DNA of 64,000 nt from Stutzerimonas stutzeri (GCF_002890915.1 NZ_POUT01000001.1:434001-498000); one strand, 5' to 3'. Numbered from the stretch's first letter, positions 17,533 to 26,048 are shown. The notes: generated by a model not told the origin, from the letters alone. Numbers and translations: made by a program.

Positions 17533-18261
17533 TCAGCTGCCGCGGATCATTCGGTTGCCGGCGTCGGAGAGGTCCTCGGCGGCTTTCATCATCTTCACCT
17601 GGGTTTCGAACAGGCGGTTCAGGCTCATGGTCGAGGCCAGCTCGTCGATCGCCGAGACGTTGCTCGACTCGAGGAAGCCGCTGGCCAGCCGCACGTCCTC
17701 GCTGGGCTGCGCCGGCTCGCCGTCGCGGGTCACCAGCAGGCCGGCCTGGTTCTTCATCAGATTGGCCGCCGGCACGTCCACCAGACGGATGCGATCGACC
17801 TCAGCCATCATCCAGTCGCCGGGCGCCATGATCGACACGGTGCCGTCGTTGCCGATCTCCATGCGGTCGTACTCGGGCAGGACGATGGGGCCACCCTCGC
17901 CGAGGACCGCACGACCGTTGAGTGTCAGGCGGCCTTCGGCGTCCACCTGCATGCTGCCCTGGCGGGTGTAGGCCTCGCCCTCGCCGTCCTGCAGCACGAT
18001 CAGGCCGTTGCCCTTGACCGCGAAGTCCAGCTCGCGACCGGTGGCCACCATCGGTCCGGCAGCCAGGCTGACGCCGTTGTTCTCGATCAGCGCCATGTGC
18101 CGGCTGTCGTAACCGTAGCCTTCCACCGCCACGGCCTGGGCGCGTTCGAGGTCGGCGCGAAAGCCGGGCGTGTTGACGTTGGCCAGGTTGTTCGAGCGCA
18201 CCTGCAGCGACATCATCGTACGGCTGGCGGCCGTCATCGCGGTGTATCCCAAGCGGTCCAT
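17533..18261 (-). CDS. flgF: Flagellar proximal rod protein FlgF
   Basis: 242 residues. N-terminal AMTAASRTMMSLQVRSNNLANVNTPGFRADLE and C-terminal ASGFLESSNVSAIDELASTMSLNRLFETQVKMMK. Related to FlgG but with the FlgF-typical L-FETQ C-terminus. Proximal rod component. Nine bases after flgE. Confidence 0.94.
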   Translation of the reverse strand: MDRLGYTAMTAASRTMMSLQVRSNNLANVNTPGFRADLERAQAVAVEGYGYDSRHMALIENNGVSLAAGPMVATGRELDFAVKGNGLIVLQDGEGEAYTRQGSMQVDAEGRLTLNGRAVLGEGGPIVLPEYDRMEIGNDGTVSIMAPGDWMMAEVDRIRLVDVPAANLMKNQAGLLVTRDGEPAQPSEDVRLASGFLESSNVSAIDELASTMSLNRLFETQVKMMKAAEDLSDAGNRMIRGS

Positions 18262-18270
18262 GGGTCAGCC

Positions 18271-19461
18271 TCAGATAGCGTTGAACAGGGCCTGGGTCAG
18301 GTCCTTGTTGGTGGAAATGACCTGGGTGTTGGCCTGGTAGTTACGCTGGCCTTCCATCAGGCCTACCAGCTGCTGCGTGAGGTCGACGTTGGAGCTCTCC
18401 AGCGCGCCGGAAGCCAGGGTGCCGTACTGGCCGACGCCCGGGGCGCCGAGCATCGCCGCGCCGGAGGCAGCGGTTTCGGTCCAGGCAGTACCGCTGATGT
18501 TCTTCAGGCCTTCGGCGTTGACGAAGCTGGCCAGCACCACCTGCCCCTGGAGCATGCGTTCGCCATTGGAGTAGGTGGCGTAGACCTTGCCGTCCTTCTC
18601 CACGCTCATGCCGGTCTGCTCGCCCGCCGCGTAGCCGGTGGCGCGGTTGTTGGTGACGCTGAATTCGGAGCCGTACTGGCTGGTGCCGCTATAGTCGAGC
18701 TGGATGGCCAGGGGTGCCACGCCACCGGCCAGCGGAGCGGCCAGGGCGACGCTGCCGATCGGCGCGGCGAGCACGCCGGCGCTGTCGAACGTGAGTGCCT
18801 GCGGGGCGCCAGCGAGGGCGGTACCGTCGACGTAGTAATGCGCATTCCAGCTGTTGTCGCCGGTCTTGACGAAGTACTGGGTCAGGGTGTGTTCCTTGCC
18901 CTGGGAGTCGTACAGCTTGGTGGTGTAGGTGGAGTTGTAGCTGTCCGCCGCCTGCGGGTCGAAGGCCACGGTCGGGACTTCCTGGTTGGCGTCCAGGTTG
19001 GCGACGAAGCTCAGCGCGTCGGTGGCGCGGGCCGGGATGCCGCCGGAACGCAGCTGCAGGTCACCGACGGTGCCGGTCTGCAGGTTGCCGGTGGCATCGG
19101 CCGGGTAGCCCTGCAGGCGCTGGCCGAGGCTGTTGGTGATGTAGCTGTCCTTGTCGGTGCCGAAGATGCCGGCACGGGTATAGCCGACGTCGCCGTTGCT
19201 GGCGCGGGTGACGAAGAAGCCGCCGCCGGAAATGGCCAGGTCCAGGGTGCGGTTGGTGGTGGTCAGCGCGCCGCCCTGGCTGATGCTTTGGGTGGTGCCG
19301 ATCACTTCCACGCCCATGGCCTGGGTCTCGGCGTAGAGGCTGCCGAAATCGGTGCGCGAGGACTTGAAGCCCACCGTGCCGGAGTTGGCGATGTTGTTGC
19401 CGATGGTGTTGAGTTGCTCGTTGACGGCGGACAGGCCGGTCAGGGCGATATTGAAGCTCAT
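18271..19461 (-). CDS. flgE: Flagellar hook protein FlgE
   Basis: 396 residues, similar to E. coli FlgE. Begins MSFNIALTGLSAVNEQLNTI with GNNIANSGTVGFKSSR; ends LESSNVDLTQQLVGLMEGQRNYQANTQVI. The central domain has FlgE strands such as TYTTKLYDSQGKEHTLTQYF. Builds the flexible hook. Preceded by flgD with a 50-base gap, the largest within this operon. Confidence 0.95.
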   Translation of the reverse strand: MSFNIALTGLSAVNEQLNTIGNNIANSGTVGFKSSRTDFGSLYAETQAMGVEVIGTTQSISQGGALTTTNRTLDLAISGGGFFVTRASNGDVGYTRAGIFGTDKDSYITNSLGQRLQGYPADATGNLQTGTVGDLQLRSGGIPARATDALSFVANLDANQEVPTVAFDPQAADSYNSTYTTKLYDSQGKEHTLTQYFVKTGDNSWNAHYYVDGTALAGAPQALTFDSAGVLAAPIGSVALAAPLAGGVAPLAIQLDYSGTSQYGSEFSVTNNRATGYAAGEQTGMSVEKDGKVYATYSNGERMLQGQVVLASFVNAEGLKNISGTAWTETAASGAAMLGAPGVGQYGTLASGALESSNVDLTQQLVGLMEGQRNYQANTQVISTNKDLTQALFNAI

Positions 19462-19511
19462 GGTTGCGTCTCGACTCTGCTGGATGGAGGCTCGGTGGCT
19501 GGCTGCGGCAC

Positions 19512-20177
19512 TCAGGCGCGGCCGGCACCGAACTCGAGAATGTTGTAGAACGGCACCGAGCCGACGCCGTCGATCTGCAGCACCGGGCCTTCGGCGCTGA
19601 CGCGCACGTTGCCGACCAGACCGGCGACTTCCACCTGCGGGTACTCGCCGTTGTCCGACTCGATCACCACGCTGTACTGGCCGGCCGGCAGACCCAGCTG
19701 CTCTGGATCGATGTCGAACGCCACCTGGCCGGGCGCACGGGCGCCGAGTTCGAGGGTGGTCTTCAGGCCGTTGGAATCGGTCAATACCACCGCGGTACGG
19801 TTGGAGGCGTGCTCCAGATTGAACTGTCCCTGCAGCGGCTGCTTGCCCAGCTGCAGGCTGTCCACCGCCACCCGCACCTGCTGGCCGACCAGGCCGGCGG
19901 CGGTCAGCGTCTGCAGGTTGTCCATCAGCACCAGGTTGTTCTGCGCCAGGCTGGTCATGTTCTCCATGCTCTTGACCTGGGACATCGCCGAGAACTGGTT
20001 GAGGAACTCGGTGCTGTCGACCGGCTTGGTCGGGTCCTGATACTTGATCTGCGCGACCATCAACTCGATGAAGTTGTTCTCCATGGTGGTGGCGTCGCTG
20101 ACGTTGACGGCGCGCGTGACCTGATCGATGGAGTTGCCGGCCAGGCTGCTGTCCAGCGCGGAATTGACGCTACTCAT
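19512..20177 (-). CDS. flgD: Hook cap/scaffold protein FlgD
   Basis: 221 residues. Conserved N-terminus FIELMVAQIKYQDPTKPVDSTEFLNQFSAMSQVKSMENM and two Ig/tudor-like C-terminal domains (FNLEHASNRTAVVLTDSNG, GQYSVVIESDNGEYP). Caps the growing hook. It abuts flgC with overlapping stop and start at 20177. Confidence 0.94.
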   Translation of the reverse strand: MSSVNSALDSSLAGNSIDQVTRAVNVSDATTMENNFIELMVAQIKYQDPTKPVDSTEFLNQFSAMSQVKSMENMTSLAQNNLVLMDNLQTLTAAGLVGQQVRVAVDSLQLGKQPLQGQFNLEHASNRTAVVLTDSNGLKTTLELGARAPGQVAFDIDPEQLGLPAGQYSVVIESDNGEYPQVEVAGLVGNVRVSAEGPVLQIDGVGSVPFYNILEFGAGRA

Positions 20178-20605
20178 CAGACTTCTCCCAGGCGCAGCAG
20201 GCTCTGCTGCATGCTCTTGACGCGGTTGAGCACCTCGACACCGGTCTCGAAGCTGCGGGTGGCCGACATCATGTCGGTCATCTCCTCGATCTCGTTGATG
20301 TCGGGGTAGTAGACGTAGCCCTCGCCGTCGGCCAGCGGATTGCCCGGCTCGTAGCGGCGCTTGGGTTCCGCCCCGGAGGTGACCACGTCGAGCACCTGCA
20401 CATGGGCGCCGCCCAGACCGACGCCGCGGGTCAGCGAGTTGTTCTCGTACACCGCGGCGAACATCGGTTTGCGCGCCTGGTAGACGTCCGCCGGGTTGGC
20501 CGCCGCCGAGTCGGTGTTGGCCAGGTTGCTGGCCACGGTGTTCAGCCGCACGGTTTGCGCGTTCATCGACGAACCGGCGATGCGGTAGATGGAATCGAAT
20601 GACAT
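20177..20605 (-). CDS. flgC: Flagellar proximal rod protein FlgC
   Basis: 142 residues. MSFDSIYRIAGSSMNAQTVRLNTVASNLANTDSA-type start, DVYQARKPMF, and C-terminal NEIEEMTDMMSATRSFETGVEVLNRVKSMQ. Rod subunit. Shares one base with flgB at its start and one with flgD at its end, so the three are tightly coupled. Confidence 0.95.
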   Translation of the reverse strand: MSFDSIYRIAGSSMNAQTVRLNTVASNLANTDSAAANPADVYQARKPMFAAVYENNSLTRGVGLGGAHVQVLDVVTSGAEPKRRYEPGNPLADGEGYVYYPDINEIEEMTDMMSATRSFETGVEVLNRVKSMQQSLLRLGEV

Positions 20606-20970
20606 CAGCGGCCCTCGATGGCCTGCTTCAGGCCACGGAATTTCATGGTCAGGAAGGTCAGGCTGGTCTGGAAATCCATGGAGTTGCGCGAGAACTGGGC
20701 CTGCTCGACCGACAGCTCGACGGTGTTGCCGTCCTGCGAAGCCTGGGTCGGTACGCGATAGAGCATGCGCGGATCGCTGCCGGCGATGCTCAGGCGCGAC
20801 GAGGCGCCATCGTCCAGGCGCTGCATCTCGGCGCCGAAGTCGATGTCGCGGGCCTGGAAGCCCGGGGTGTCTTCGTTGGCCAGGTTCGCCGCGAGGATCT
20901 CGCTGCGCTGCATGCGCAAGCCCAGCGCGCGTTCGTGAACGCCGAGTGCGTCTTCAATCCGTATACTCAT
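20605..20970 (-). CDS. flgB: Flagellar proximal rod protein FlgB
   Basis: 121 residues from ATG at 20970 (AAGGG about 9 bases upstream); a longer in-frame start at 21051 would add 27 non-conserved residues and overlap the promoter. Motifs: MQRSEILAANLANEDTPGFQARDIDF and C-terminal VELSVEQAQFSRNSMDFQTSLTFLTMKFRGL. First gene of flgBCDEFGHIJKL-lafW, with a sigma54-type promoter 53 bases upstream. Confidence 0.95.
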   Translation of the reverse strand: MSIRIEDALGVHERALGLRMQRSEILAANLANEDTPGFQARDIDFGAEMQRLDDGASSRLSIAGSDPRMLYRVPTQASQDGNTVELSVEQAQFSRNSMDFQTSLTFLTMKFRGLKQAIEGR

Positions 20971-20998
20971 TCGCCGATACCCTTGAAGCATAAGCGGT

Positions 20999-21862
20999 GT
21001 GATCAAACCGAAGTTCGCTTCTGCAGCATTCGTGCCGGCCCGCCAAAACATAGGTAACCTATTGTTTTCATTGAATAAAAAAGCAAGGCAGCGATGCCTT
21101 CACAACGCTCTGCTTCCGCATTGCGGGCGACATGGCGAACGAAGCGGAAAACGCACTTCCGCCTGGGCGACCACCCTGTTGTTGCTGCCGGCGCTGGCCT
21201 GGGCGCAGGGCGGCGCCGACCGGCAGATACATCAAGCCGTAGAGCGACACCTGAATGCGGCGCTGCAGCGCGAAGCGAAACGCCAGGGTTGGCAGGACGC
21301 ACGCCTGAGCCACGACACCAGCCTGCCGGCCAGCGCCACGCGATTGCCCCGCTGCGACCAGCCGCTGCAGGTTCGTGATATGGGCGGCAGCCCGTCGCTG
21401 CTCGATCGCCAGCGGCTGACGATCAGCTGCCCGCAGGCCAACGGCTGGACGCTGGAACTGACCAGCCAGGCCAGCGTCTGGCTACCGGCGGTGCATGCCC
21501 AGGGCATCATCGAACGCGGGCAGACGCTCGGGCGCGACGACCTCAGGCTCGAACCGATCAATATCGGCAAGGCCCAGCGCGGCTATTTCCATCGCCTGGA
21601 AGACGTGCAGGGCATGGCTGCCAAGCGGCGCATCCGTGCCGGGCAGACGCTGACGCCGTCGCTGCTGGCGCAACCTTTGGCGGTCCGCCGCGGCCAGCCG
21701 GTGAAGATCGTCGCCAGCCAGGACGGTATCGAAGCCTCCACCTCCGGCGAGGCGCTGGCCGACGGCCAGCCGGGCGAGGTGATCCGCGTGCGCAACGTGC
21801 GCAGCGGCAAGGTGATCGATGCCCAGGTAGTAGAGGAAGGGGTGGTGACCAGCACCTTCTAG
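20999..21862 (+). CDS. flgA: Flagellar P-ring assembly chaperone FlgA
   Basis: Up to 287 residues. The conserved part starts at a Sec signal (ATTLLLLPALAWAQG) about 53 residues in, followed by the SAF-type C-terminal domain (RRIRAGQTLTPSLLAQPLAVRRGQPVKI and VIRVRNVRSGKVIDAQVVEEGVV). Periplasmic chaperone for FlgI. The start is uncertain: ATG 20999 gives an unusually long pre-signal segment and overlaps the flgB promoter; TTG at 21071 is in frame; an ATG at 21094 with AAGG upstream is in a different frame, so an N-terminal frameshift is possible. Divergent from flgB, as in lateral systems. Confidence 0.88.
   Translation: MIKPKFASAAFVPARQNIGNLLFSLNKKARQRCLHNALLPHCGRHGERSGKRTSAWATTLLLLPALAWAQGGADRQIHQAVERHLNAALQREAKRQGWQDARLSHDTSLPASATRLPRCDQPLQVRDMGGSPSLLDRQRLTISCPQANGWTLELTSQASVWLPAVHAQGIIERGQTLGRDDLRLEPINIGKAQRGYFHRLEDVQGMAAKRRIRAGQTLTPSLLAQPLAVRRGQPVKIVASQDGIEASTSGEALADGQPGEVIRVRNVRSGKVIDAQVVEEGVVTSTF
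21021..21038 (-). promoter_or_regulatory. Sigma54-type promoter of the flgB operon
   Basis: Minus-strand CCGGCACGAATGCTGCAG matches TGGCAC-N5-TTGCA with the invariant GG (21036-21035) and GC (21024-21023) separated by exactly 10 bases. It points at flgB, 53 bases downstream. LafK, the cluster's sigma54 activator, is the obvious regulator. Confidence 0.75.
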
Positions 21863-21908
21863 CATGCCCGGTGCACGGGTACCCCTGGCCGGCTTTGCTT
21901 TTGCCTTT

Positions 21909-21990
21909 GTGGGAGGGCCGCCCTCGGCGCGAGTTTTTTAAGCCCGTCAGGCGAGCCTGCGGCCCGCATCGCCGCGAGGGCGCGCCTACA
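21909..21990. repeat. Single diverged copy of the 130-bp repeat family
   Basis: Same GTGGGAGGGCCG...CGGCGCGAG...GCGGCCCGCATCGCCGCGAGGGCGCGCCTACA pattern as the tandem array at 10175, with a diverged middle. Lies just after flgA. Confidence 0.8.
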
Positions 21991-22118
21991 AGAGCCGCCA
22001 GGCGCGAGGTCACGGATTCTGTATGGGTGAGGGCTGAAACAACCGCAGCTTCCAGCTCCGATCAATCACCAAAAAATTGGATCTGTCCGAGTGGGCCGTT
22101 GCGGATAGACGCACCCCT

Positions 22119-22184
22119 GTAGGAGCGGGCCATGCCCGCGAAGCTTTGCGCGCCGGAATATTCGCGGGCACGGCCCGCTCCTAC
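22119..22184. repeat. REP-like inverted pair
   Basis: GTAGGAGCGGGCCATGCCCGCGAA faces TTCGCGGGCACGGCCCGCTCCTAC. Belongs to the GTAGGAGC family; may act as a flgA transcript end. Confidence 0.85.
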
Positions 22185-22343
22185 GGACGCTCAGAACACC
22201 TCGACACTTCGAGCAACACGCTATTGGGCAGAGCCAAAAATTTTGACGCCAGGATTTAATCCTTCGAACAGGGCTGTCGCCTTACCCCTTCAGCAGGCAG
22301 TCAAGCCAGCTCCTACAGCCCACTTAGCACGAAGGAATCCATC
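22185..22343 (+). promoter_or_regulatory. Leader of the lateral flagellin gene
   Basis: No gene is present between the REP element and lafA. It holds AT-richer stretches and a clear ribosome site (AAGGA at 22332, 7 bases from the ATG). A weak sigma28-like TCAAGCCA...GCCCACTT pair is present but with a 9-base instead of 11-base spacer, so the promoter is not assigned firmly. Confidence 0.4.
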
Positions 22344-23192
22344 ATGGCCCTGTCCATTCATACCAACTACTCCTCGCTGGTTACCCAGACCAACCTGAGC
22401 AAGACCAACAACGCCCTGGGCACCAACCAGCAGCGCCTGGGCACCGGCCTGCGCATCAACAGCGCCGCCGACGACGCCGCCGGCCTGCAGATCGCCACCC
22501 GCCTGAATGCCCAGAGCCGCGGCATGGGCGTGGCCATGCGCAACGTGAATGACGGCGTTTCCCTGCTGCAGACCGCGGAAGGCGCGCTGAACGAAATGAC
22601 CGACATCCTGCAGCGCATGAAGGATCTCGCGACTCAGGCAGCGAACGATACCAATAGCGCCGACGACCGCACTGCGCTGAAATCCGAATTCGATGAGCTG
22701 ACCGCCGAACTGTCGAACATTTTCGACAACACCAAATACGCCGGCGAAGAGCTGTTCAAGGACACTGATGGGAAGTTCGTTGCTGACGTGGTCCTGCAGA
22801 TCGGCTCCAGCGCCGCCGAACAACTGACGCTGGATGTCGCCACTGAAGTCGGAGCGCTTTCTACCGCCATCGGTACCACCATCCCTGGCCTGGCGGGTCT
22901 GGATACCGCGGCGAACGCAGCGGCGGCGATGACTTCGATCGAAGGCATTCTCGATGACGTGGGCGCTCTGCGCGCGCAGTTCGGCGCCAACATCAACCGC
23001 CTGAACCACACCAACAACAACCTGGCCAACATGAAGGACAACACCGAGATGGCCAAGGGTCGCATCATGGATGCCGACTTCGCTGCGGAAAGCGCCACCA
23101 TGACCAAGAACAGCATGCTGCTGCAGTCCGGCATCTCCATGCTCAAGCAAGCCGGCCAGATGCCGGGCATGGTCATGTCCCTGCTGGGCTGA
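22344..23192 (+). CDS. lafA: Lateral flagellin LafA
   Basis: 282 residues, a minimal flagellin. N-terminal D0/D1 (MALSIHTNYSSLVTQTNLSK, LGTGLRINSAADDAAGLQIATRLNAQ) and C-terminal D1/D0 (MDADFAAESATMTKNSMLLQSGISMLKQAG) are intact, with only about 100 residues between, so no large outer D2/D3 domains. Size and sequence fit lateral/Flag-2 LafA better than polar FliC (about 400-490 residues in Pseudomonas). Monocistronic, with a strong terminator after it. By analogy it should depend on the cluster's own sigma28 (LafS). Confidence 0.93.
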   Translation: MALSIHTNYSSLVTQTNLSKTNNALGTNQQRLGTGLRINSAADDAAGLQIATRLNAQSRGMGVAMRNVNDGVSLLQTAEGALNEMTDILQRMKDLATQAANDTNSADDRTALKSEFDELTAELSNIFDNTKYAGEELFKDTDGKFVADVVLQIGSSAAEQLTLDVATEVGALSTAIGTTIPGLAGLDTAANAAAAMTSIEGILDDVGALRAQFGANINRLNHTNNNLANMKDNTEMAKGRIMDADFAAESATMTKNSMLLQSGISMLKQAGQMPGMVMSLLG

Positions 23193-23239
23193 TGCCCCAC
23201 GCCGGATCGGCCTGCGCATGGCCGATCCAGTGCTGTACG

Positions 23240-23276
23240 AACGAAAACGCCCCGACTGGTTCGGGGCGTTTTCGTT
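23240..23276 (+). terminator. Rho-independent terminator of lafA
   Basis: A perfect 16-bp stem (23240-23255 with 23261-23276) and a 5-base loop, GC-rich at the top and A/T-rich at the base, 48 bases after the lafA stop. Confidence 0.9.
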
Positions 23277-23302
23277 TGCTATGCGTGGCACTGAAACGCT
23301 TA

Positions 23303-23366
23303 GTAGGAGCCAGCTTGCTGGCGATCCTCCTCACAGGCAAAGCATCGCCGGCAAGCCGGCTCCTAC
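23303..23366. repeat. REP-like inverted pair
   Basis: GTAGGAGCCAGCTTGCTGGCGAT faces ATCGCCGGCAAGCCGGCTCCTAC. Same family as 2739 and 25036. Confidence 0.85.
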
Positions 23367-23566
23367 AGGCCGTTTTTTGGCCCGTTGCCATTGCAACGGA
23401 TTAATCAGGGCACAGCTTTTTCGTTTGCATGCTCGGCAGGCTTGTCCATCCGACCAATGGCTGCCACCCATTGCGTAGGGGCCTTTTGCCATTACAGCAT
23501 ATGCCCAAGCGCAGACTTTCCGGGCCCTGCAGGGGAATACGGGCAAACCGGAGGGCTTCATCGGGA

Positions 23567-23599
23567 TCGCCAATGATGTCATATAGCCATCATTGGCGA
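23567..23599. promoter_or_regulatory. 12-bp inverted repeat upstream of lafZ
   Basis: TCGCCAATGATG at 23567-23578 and its exact complement at 23588-23599, 9 bases apart, about 115 bases before lafZ. The rest of 23367-23714 holds no gene and is AT-richer than its surroundings. The repeat could be an operator or a hairpin in the leader; its function is not shown. Confidence 0.4.
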
Positions 23600-23714
23600 C
23601 AACCAATTCTTCGTTTGGTTCCTTGTAAGTTCAAAAAAACGGCGCCAATATACCGCCGACCAGTTCACGGTAAACCTTTGTCCCAGTTCACACTCTTCAC
23701 GCTTTCAGGGCGCC

Positions 23715-24539
23715 ATGACCACATCTCTGACCAGGAAGGCCACCGATGCCAACGTCTGCACGACCCTGAAGACCGGGCGTGAAGCGTGTCTCGCACGCTT
23801 CGACCCGCGCCTCTACCAGCTACTGCTGTGCTCCGGTACCGGCGAAGAGCAGATCGACCTGGGTTTTTCCGGTATCCGGGTGCTGGAGCGCCTGTTGCAG
23901 ACCCCCGGCGAGGTGGTATCGCGCGAGGAACTGCTGCGTCATGCCTGGGAAAACCGGGTCGTCAGCCAGGGCAGCCTCAACCAGCAGATCTACACCCTGC
24001 GCCAGGTGCTGTTCGACGATGCCAACCAGATCATCCAGACGCTGCCGCGGCGCGGCTACCTGTTCAACCCGCATTACCTCGCCACGCCCAGTGTCCCGGA
24101 TACCGCCCCGCTCGCGCCGCCGCGCGACGAACCGGCTAGCACAGCACCTGTAGCTGCGGCAACGCCCCGCTCGCCCTGGCTGTCGCCGCTGCTGCTCGGT
24201 ACGACCATGATGCTCCTGCTGGCCGTGGCGACCCTGGGCTACCGCTTCCTCTACGCCCCCAAGGGCTCGCTGACGCATACCCAGACGATCGGCCAGCTGG
24301 AAGTGCTGTATGTCGAGAAGAGCCAGCGGATGCTCGACCGCATGATGATGGAAACCCGCCTGCTGATGGCCAGCATCGCCGGCCTGAGCAAGCGTCCGGG
24401 CCGGCTGATCGTCAATATGTCACCTGGATTCTATGAAATAAGGTGCCTGCACAAAGACGGCCGGATCAACTGGCTGAAGGTGCACAAGAGCCAGTTGAAC
24501 GCCATTCCCAACGAAACACTGCAAGGGTGCCTGCAATGA
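23715..24539 (+). CDS. lafZ: ToxR/CadC-type membrane-anchored transcription regulator, LafZ position
   Basis: 274 residues. Residues about 30-120 form an OmpR-type winged helix (LLQTPGEVVSREELLRHAWE, SLNQQIYTLRQVLFDD, IIQTLPRRGYLFNP), then a Pro/Ala linker, one membrane span at about 155-178, and a ~95-residue periplasmic domain. Thus DNA binding in the cytoplasm is directly coupled to an outside sensor, as in ToxR and CadC. E. coli Flag-2 carries a transmembrane regulator (lafZ) beside lafA, which supports the name. Its stop overlaps the next gene's start (ATGA). Likely regulates the lateral genes; direction unknown. Confidence 0.75.
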   Translation: MTTSLTRKATDANVCTTLKTGREACLARFDPRLYQLLLCSGTGEEQIDLGFSGIRVLERLLQTPGEVVSREELLRHAWENRVVSQGSLNQQIYTLRQVLFDDANQIIQTLPRRGYLFNPHYLATPSVPDTAPLAPPRDEPASTAPVAAATPRSPWLSPLLLGTTMMLLLAVATLGYRFLYAPKGSLTHTQTIGQLEVLYVEKSQRMLDRMMMETRLLMASIAGLSKRPGRLIVNMSPGFYEIRCLHKDGRINWLKVHKSQLNAIPNETLQGCLQ

Positions 24540-25018
24540 GTATCCATACCGAAACCGGAGCTGCCAGCAAGCGTCTGCTGCGGGTGATGGTGCCCTCGGC
24601 GCTGACGCTTTGGGCATTCGTCGCCATGGGCACGACCAGCAACTTCTCGACCCAGCTCGATGGCCGCTATGCCTCCAGCGGCCAGGTGCTGCTAAGCAAT
24701 GGCCAGTTGGTGCAGGTCAACCAGAGCCTGGTGTTCAGCGACGGTCGCTTCTACTCGATGACCCGCAACGCGCCGGCCATCGTCGAGGCCTCCGGAAGGG
24801 TGGAAAGCGATTTCCTCGGCCGTGCCCGGCTGGTGGTGGAGGATGGCGAGATCAGCGGCCTCGCCGCGGCGAGCGACCTCGACGACGAGCTGATCTTCAA
24901 CCTGTTCTACGGCAAGCACAAGGGCGCACGCATCACCCTGGAGCAGGTCGGCGCCTGCCTTTACGGGGTGGAGACCCAGCAGGTCTACTGCGCCGAGCAG
25001 CACAGCGAAACCCTCTAG
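24536..25018 (+). CDS. Single-pass membrane protein coupled to the LafZ regulator
   Basis: 160 residues. One N-terminal membrane segment (about 17-32, VMVPSALTLWAFVAMG), then a beta-rich exported domain (YASSGQVLLSNGQLVQVNQSLVF, GACLYGVETQQVYCAEQHS with two Cys that could pair). No family recognised. Coupled by a 4-base overlap to the ToxR-like regulator, an arrangement like toxR-toxS, where the second protein modulates the first in the periplasm. That role is inference from gene order. Confidence 0.75.
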   Translation: MSIHTETGAASKRLLRVMVPSALTLWAFVAMGTTSNFSTQLDGRYASSGQVLLSNGQLVQVNQSLVFSDGRFYSMTRNAPAIVEASGRVESDFLGRARLVVEDGEISGLAAASDLDDELIFNLFYGKHKGARITLEQVGACLYGVETQQVYCAEQHSETL

Positions 25019-25035
25019 GATCTCGAGAAGGTTTT

Positions 25036-25100
25036 GCCGGCGCCAGTTGGCTGGCGATCCGTAGCCGCAGCAGAAGCATCGCCAGCAAGCCGGCTCCTAC
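25036..25100. repeat. REP-like inverted pair
   Basis: GCCGGCGCCAGTTGGCTGGCGAT faces ATCGCCAGCAAGCCGGCTCCTAC between the convergent lafZ unit and motB. Confidence 0.75.
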
Positions 25101-25124
25101 GACGGACGCGCTCCCTGGCGCGCC

Positions 25125-26048
25125 TCAAATTCCCGCCTTGCCCGGCTCGCTGTACTGCGCACCGCTCTCGGAAAAGCGCACCTTGCCGTAGCTGTCGCCG
25201 AACAGCTCCTGATACAGCTGTTGGGCCGTATCGGTCAGCAGCAGGATTTCCACGCGCCGGTTGGCGCCGTTCTCGGGATCGTCCGGCCGCAGCGGCATGA
25301 CGTCGGCCTGGGCGGTCACCTGCAGCACCGAGCGCGCGGGCAGCCCGGCCTCCACCAGCACGTTGCGCGCACGCAGGGCACGGTCGCCAGACAGGTTCCA
25401 GTTGTTGTAGCCGGCCTGCAGCCGGTAGGGCGTGGCGTCGGTATGGCCGCTGATGATCAGCTTGTTCTCGACCTTGCTCAGCACGCCGGCGAGCACACCG
25501 AGCAGGCGCTCGAAGTGCGGATTGAGGATCGCGCTGCCACGCTGGAACATGAAGCGTTGCTGGTCGTCCTTGATCAGGATGCGCAGCCCCTGGGGCACCA
25601 CGTCCACCTCGACATTGGCCAGGGCATCGACCTCGCTGGCCACTTCCTTCATCAGCTCGGCCAGCGCCTGCAGCTCGGCGCTGGAACCGTAATGGCGGCT
25701 GCCATCGGCCGGCTCCCGGTCGGCCCGCTCGCGTGGCTGCGGATCGGCCTGCGGCGGGCGGACCGGCACGCCGTCCAGCTCCAGCGGCGAGGTGCTGGTG
25801 CCGTCGAAGATGCCGGCGCCGCCGTCGACCAGCGGGTTGCTCTCCTGCTCGCCGAAGGCCGGGTTAGTCAGGTTCATCTGCGGCTGGATGATCCACAGCA
25901 CCATGAACAGCGCCATCATCGCCAGGGTGAAGTCGGCGAACGCCACTTTCCAGGCGCCGCCGTGCTCGTCCTCATGGCCTTTCTTGGAGCGGCGCCGGAC
26001 GATGATCTCGTGCTCTTCGCCGCCTTTACCCTTGCCCCGGCTCCTCAT
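25125..26048 (-). CDS. motB: Stator protein MotB (LafU), proton type
   Basis: 307 residues from ATG 26048, overlapping the motA stop (ATGA). Basic N-terminus, one membrane helix with the ion-binding Asp39 in AFADFTLAMMALFMVLW, and a C-terminal OmpA-like peptidoglycan domain (LIISGHTDATPYR, NWNLSGDRALRARNVL). Pairs with MotA to drive rotation; MotA/B (not PomA/B)-like features suggest a proton motor. Last gene of the fliD-motB operon. Confidence 0.93.
   Translation of the reverse strand: MRSRGKGKGGEEHEIIVRRRSKKGHEDEHGGAWKVAFADFTLAMMALFMVLWIIQPQMNLTNPAFGEQESNPLVDGGAGIFDGTSTSPLELDGVPVRPPQADPQPRERADREPADGSRHYGSSAELQALAELMKEVASEVDALANVEVDVVPQGLRILIKDDQQRFMFQRGSAILNPHFERLLGVLAGVLSKVENKLIISGHTDATPYRLQAGYNNWNLSGDRALRARNVLVEAGLPARSVLQVTAQADVMPLRPDDPENGANRRVEILLLTDTAQQLYQELFGDSYGKVRFSESGAQYSEPGKAGI

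Noticed and set aside
22119..25100. REP pairs as a CRISPR array
   Set aside because: Units are few, unevenly spaced, palindromic and without regular spacers or cas genes.
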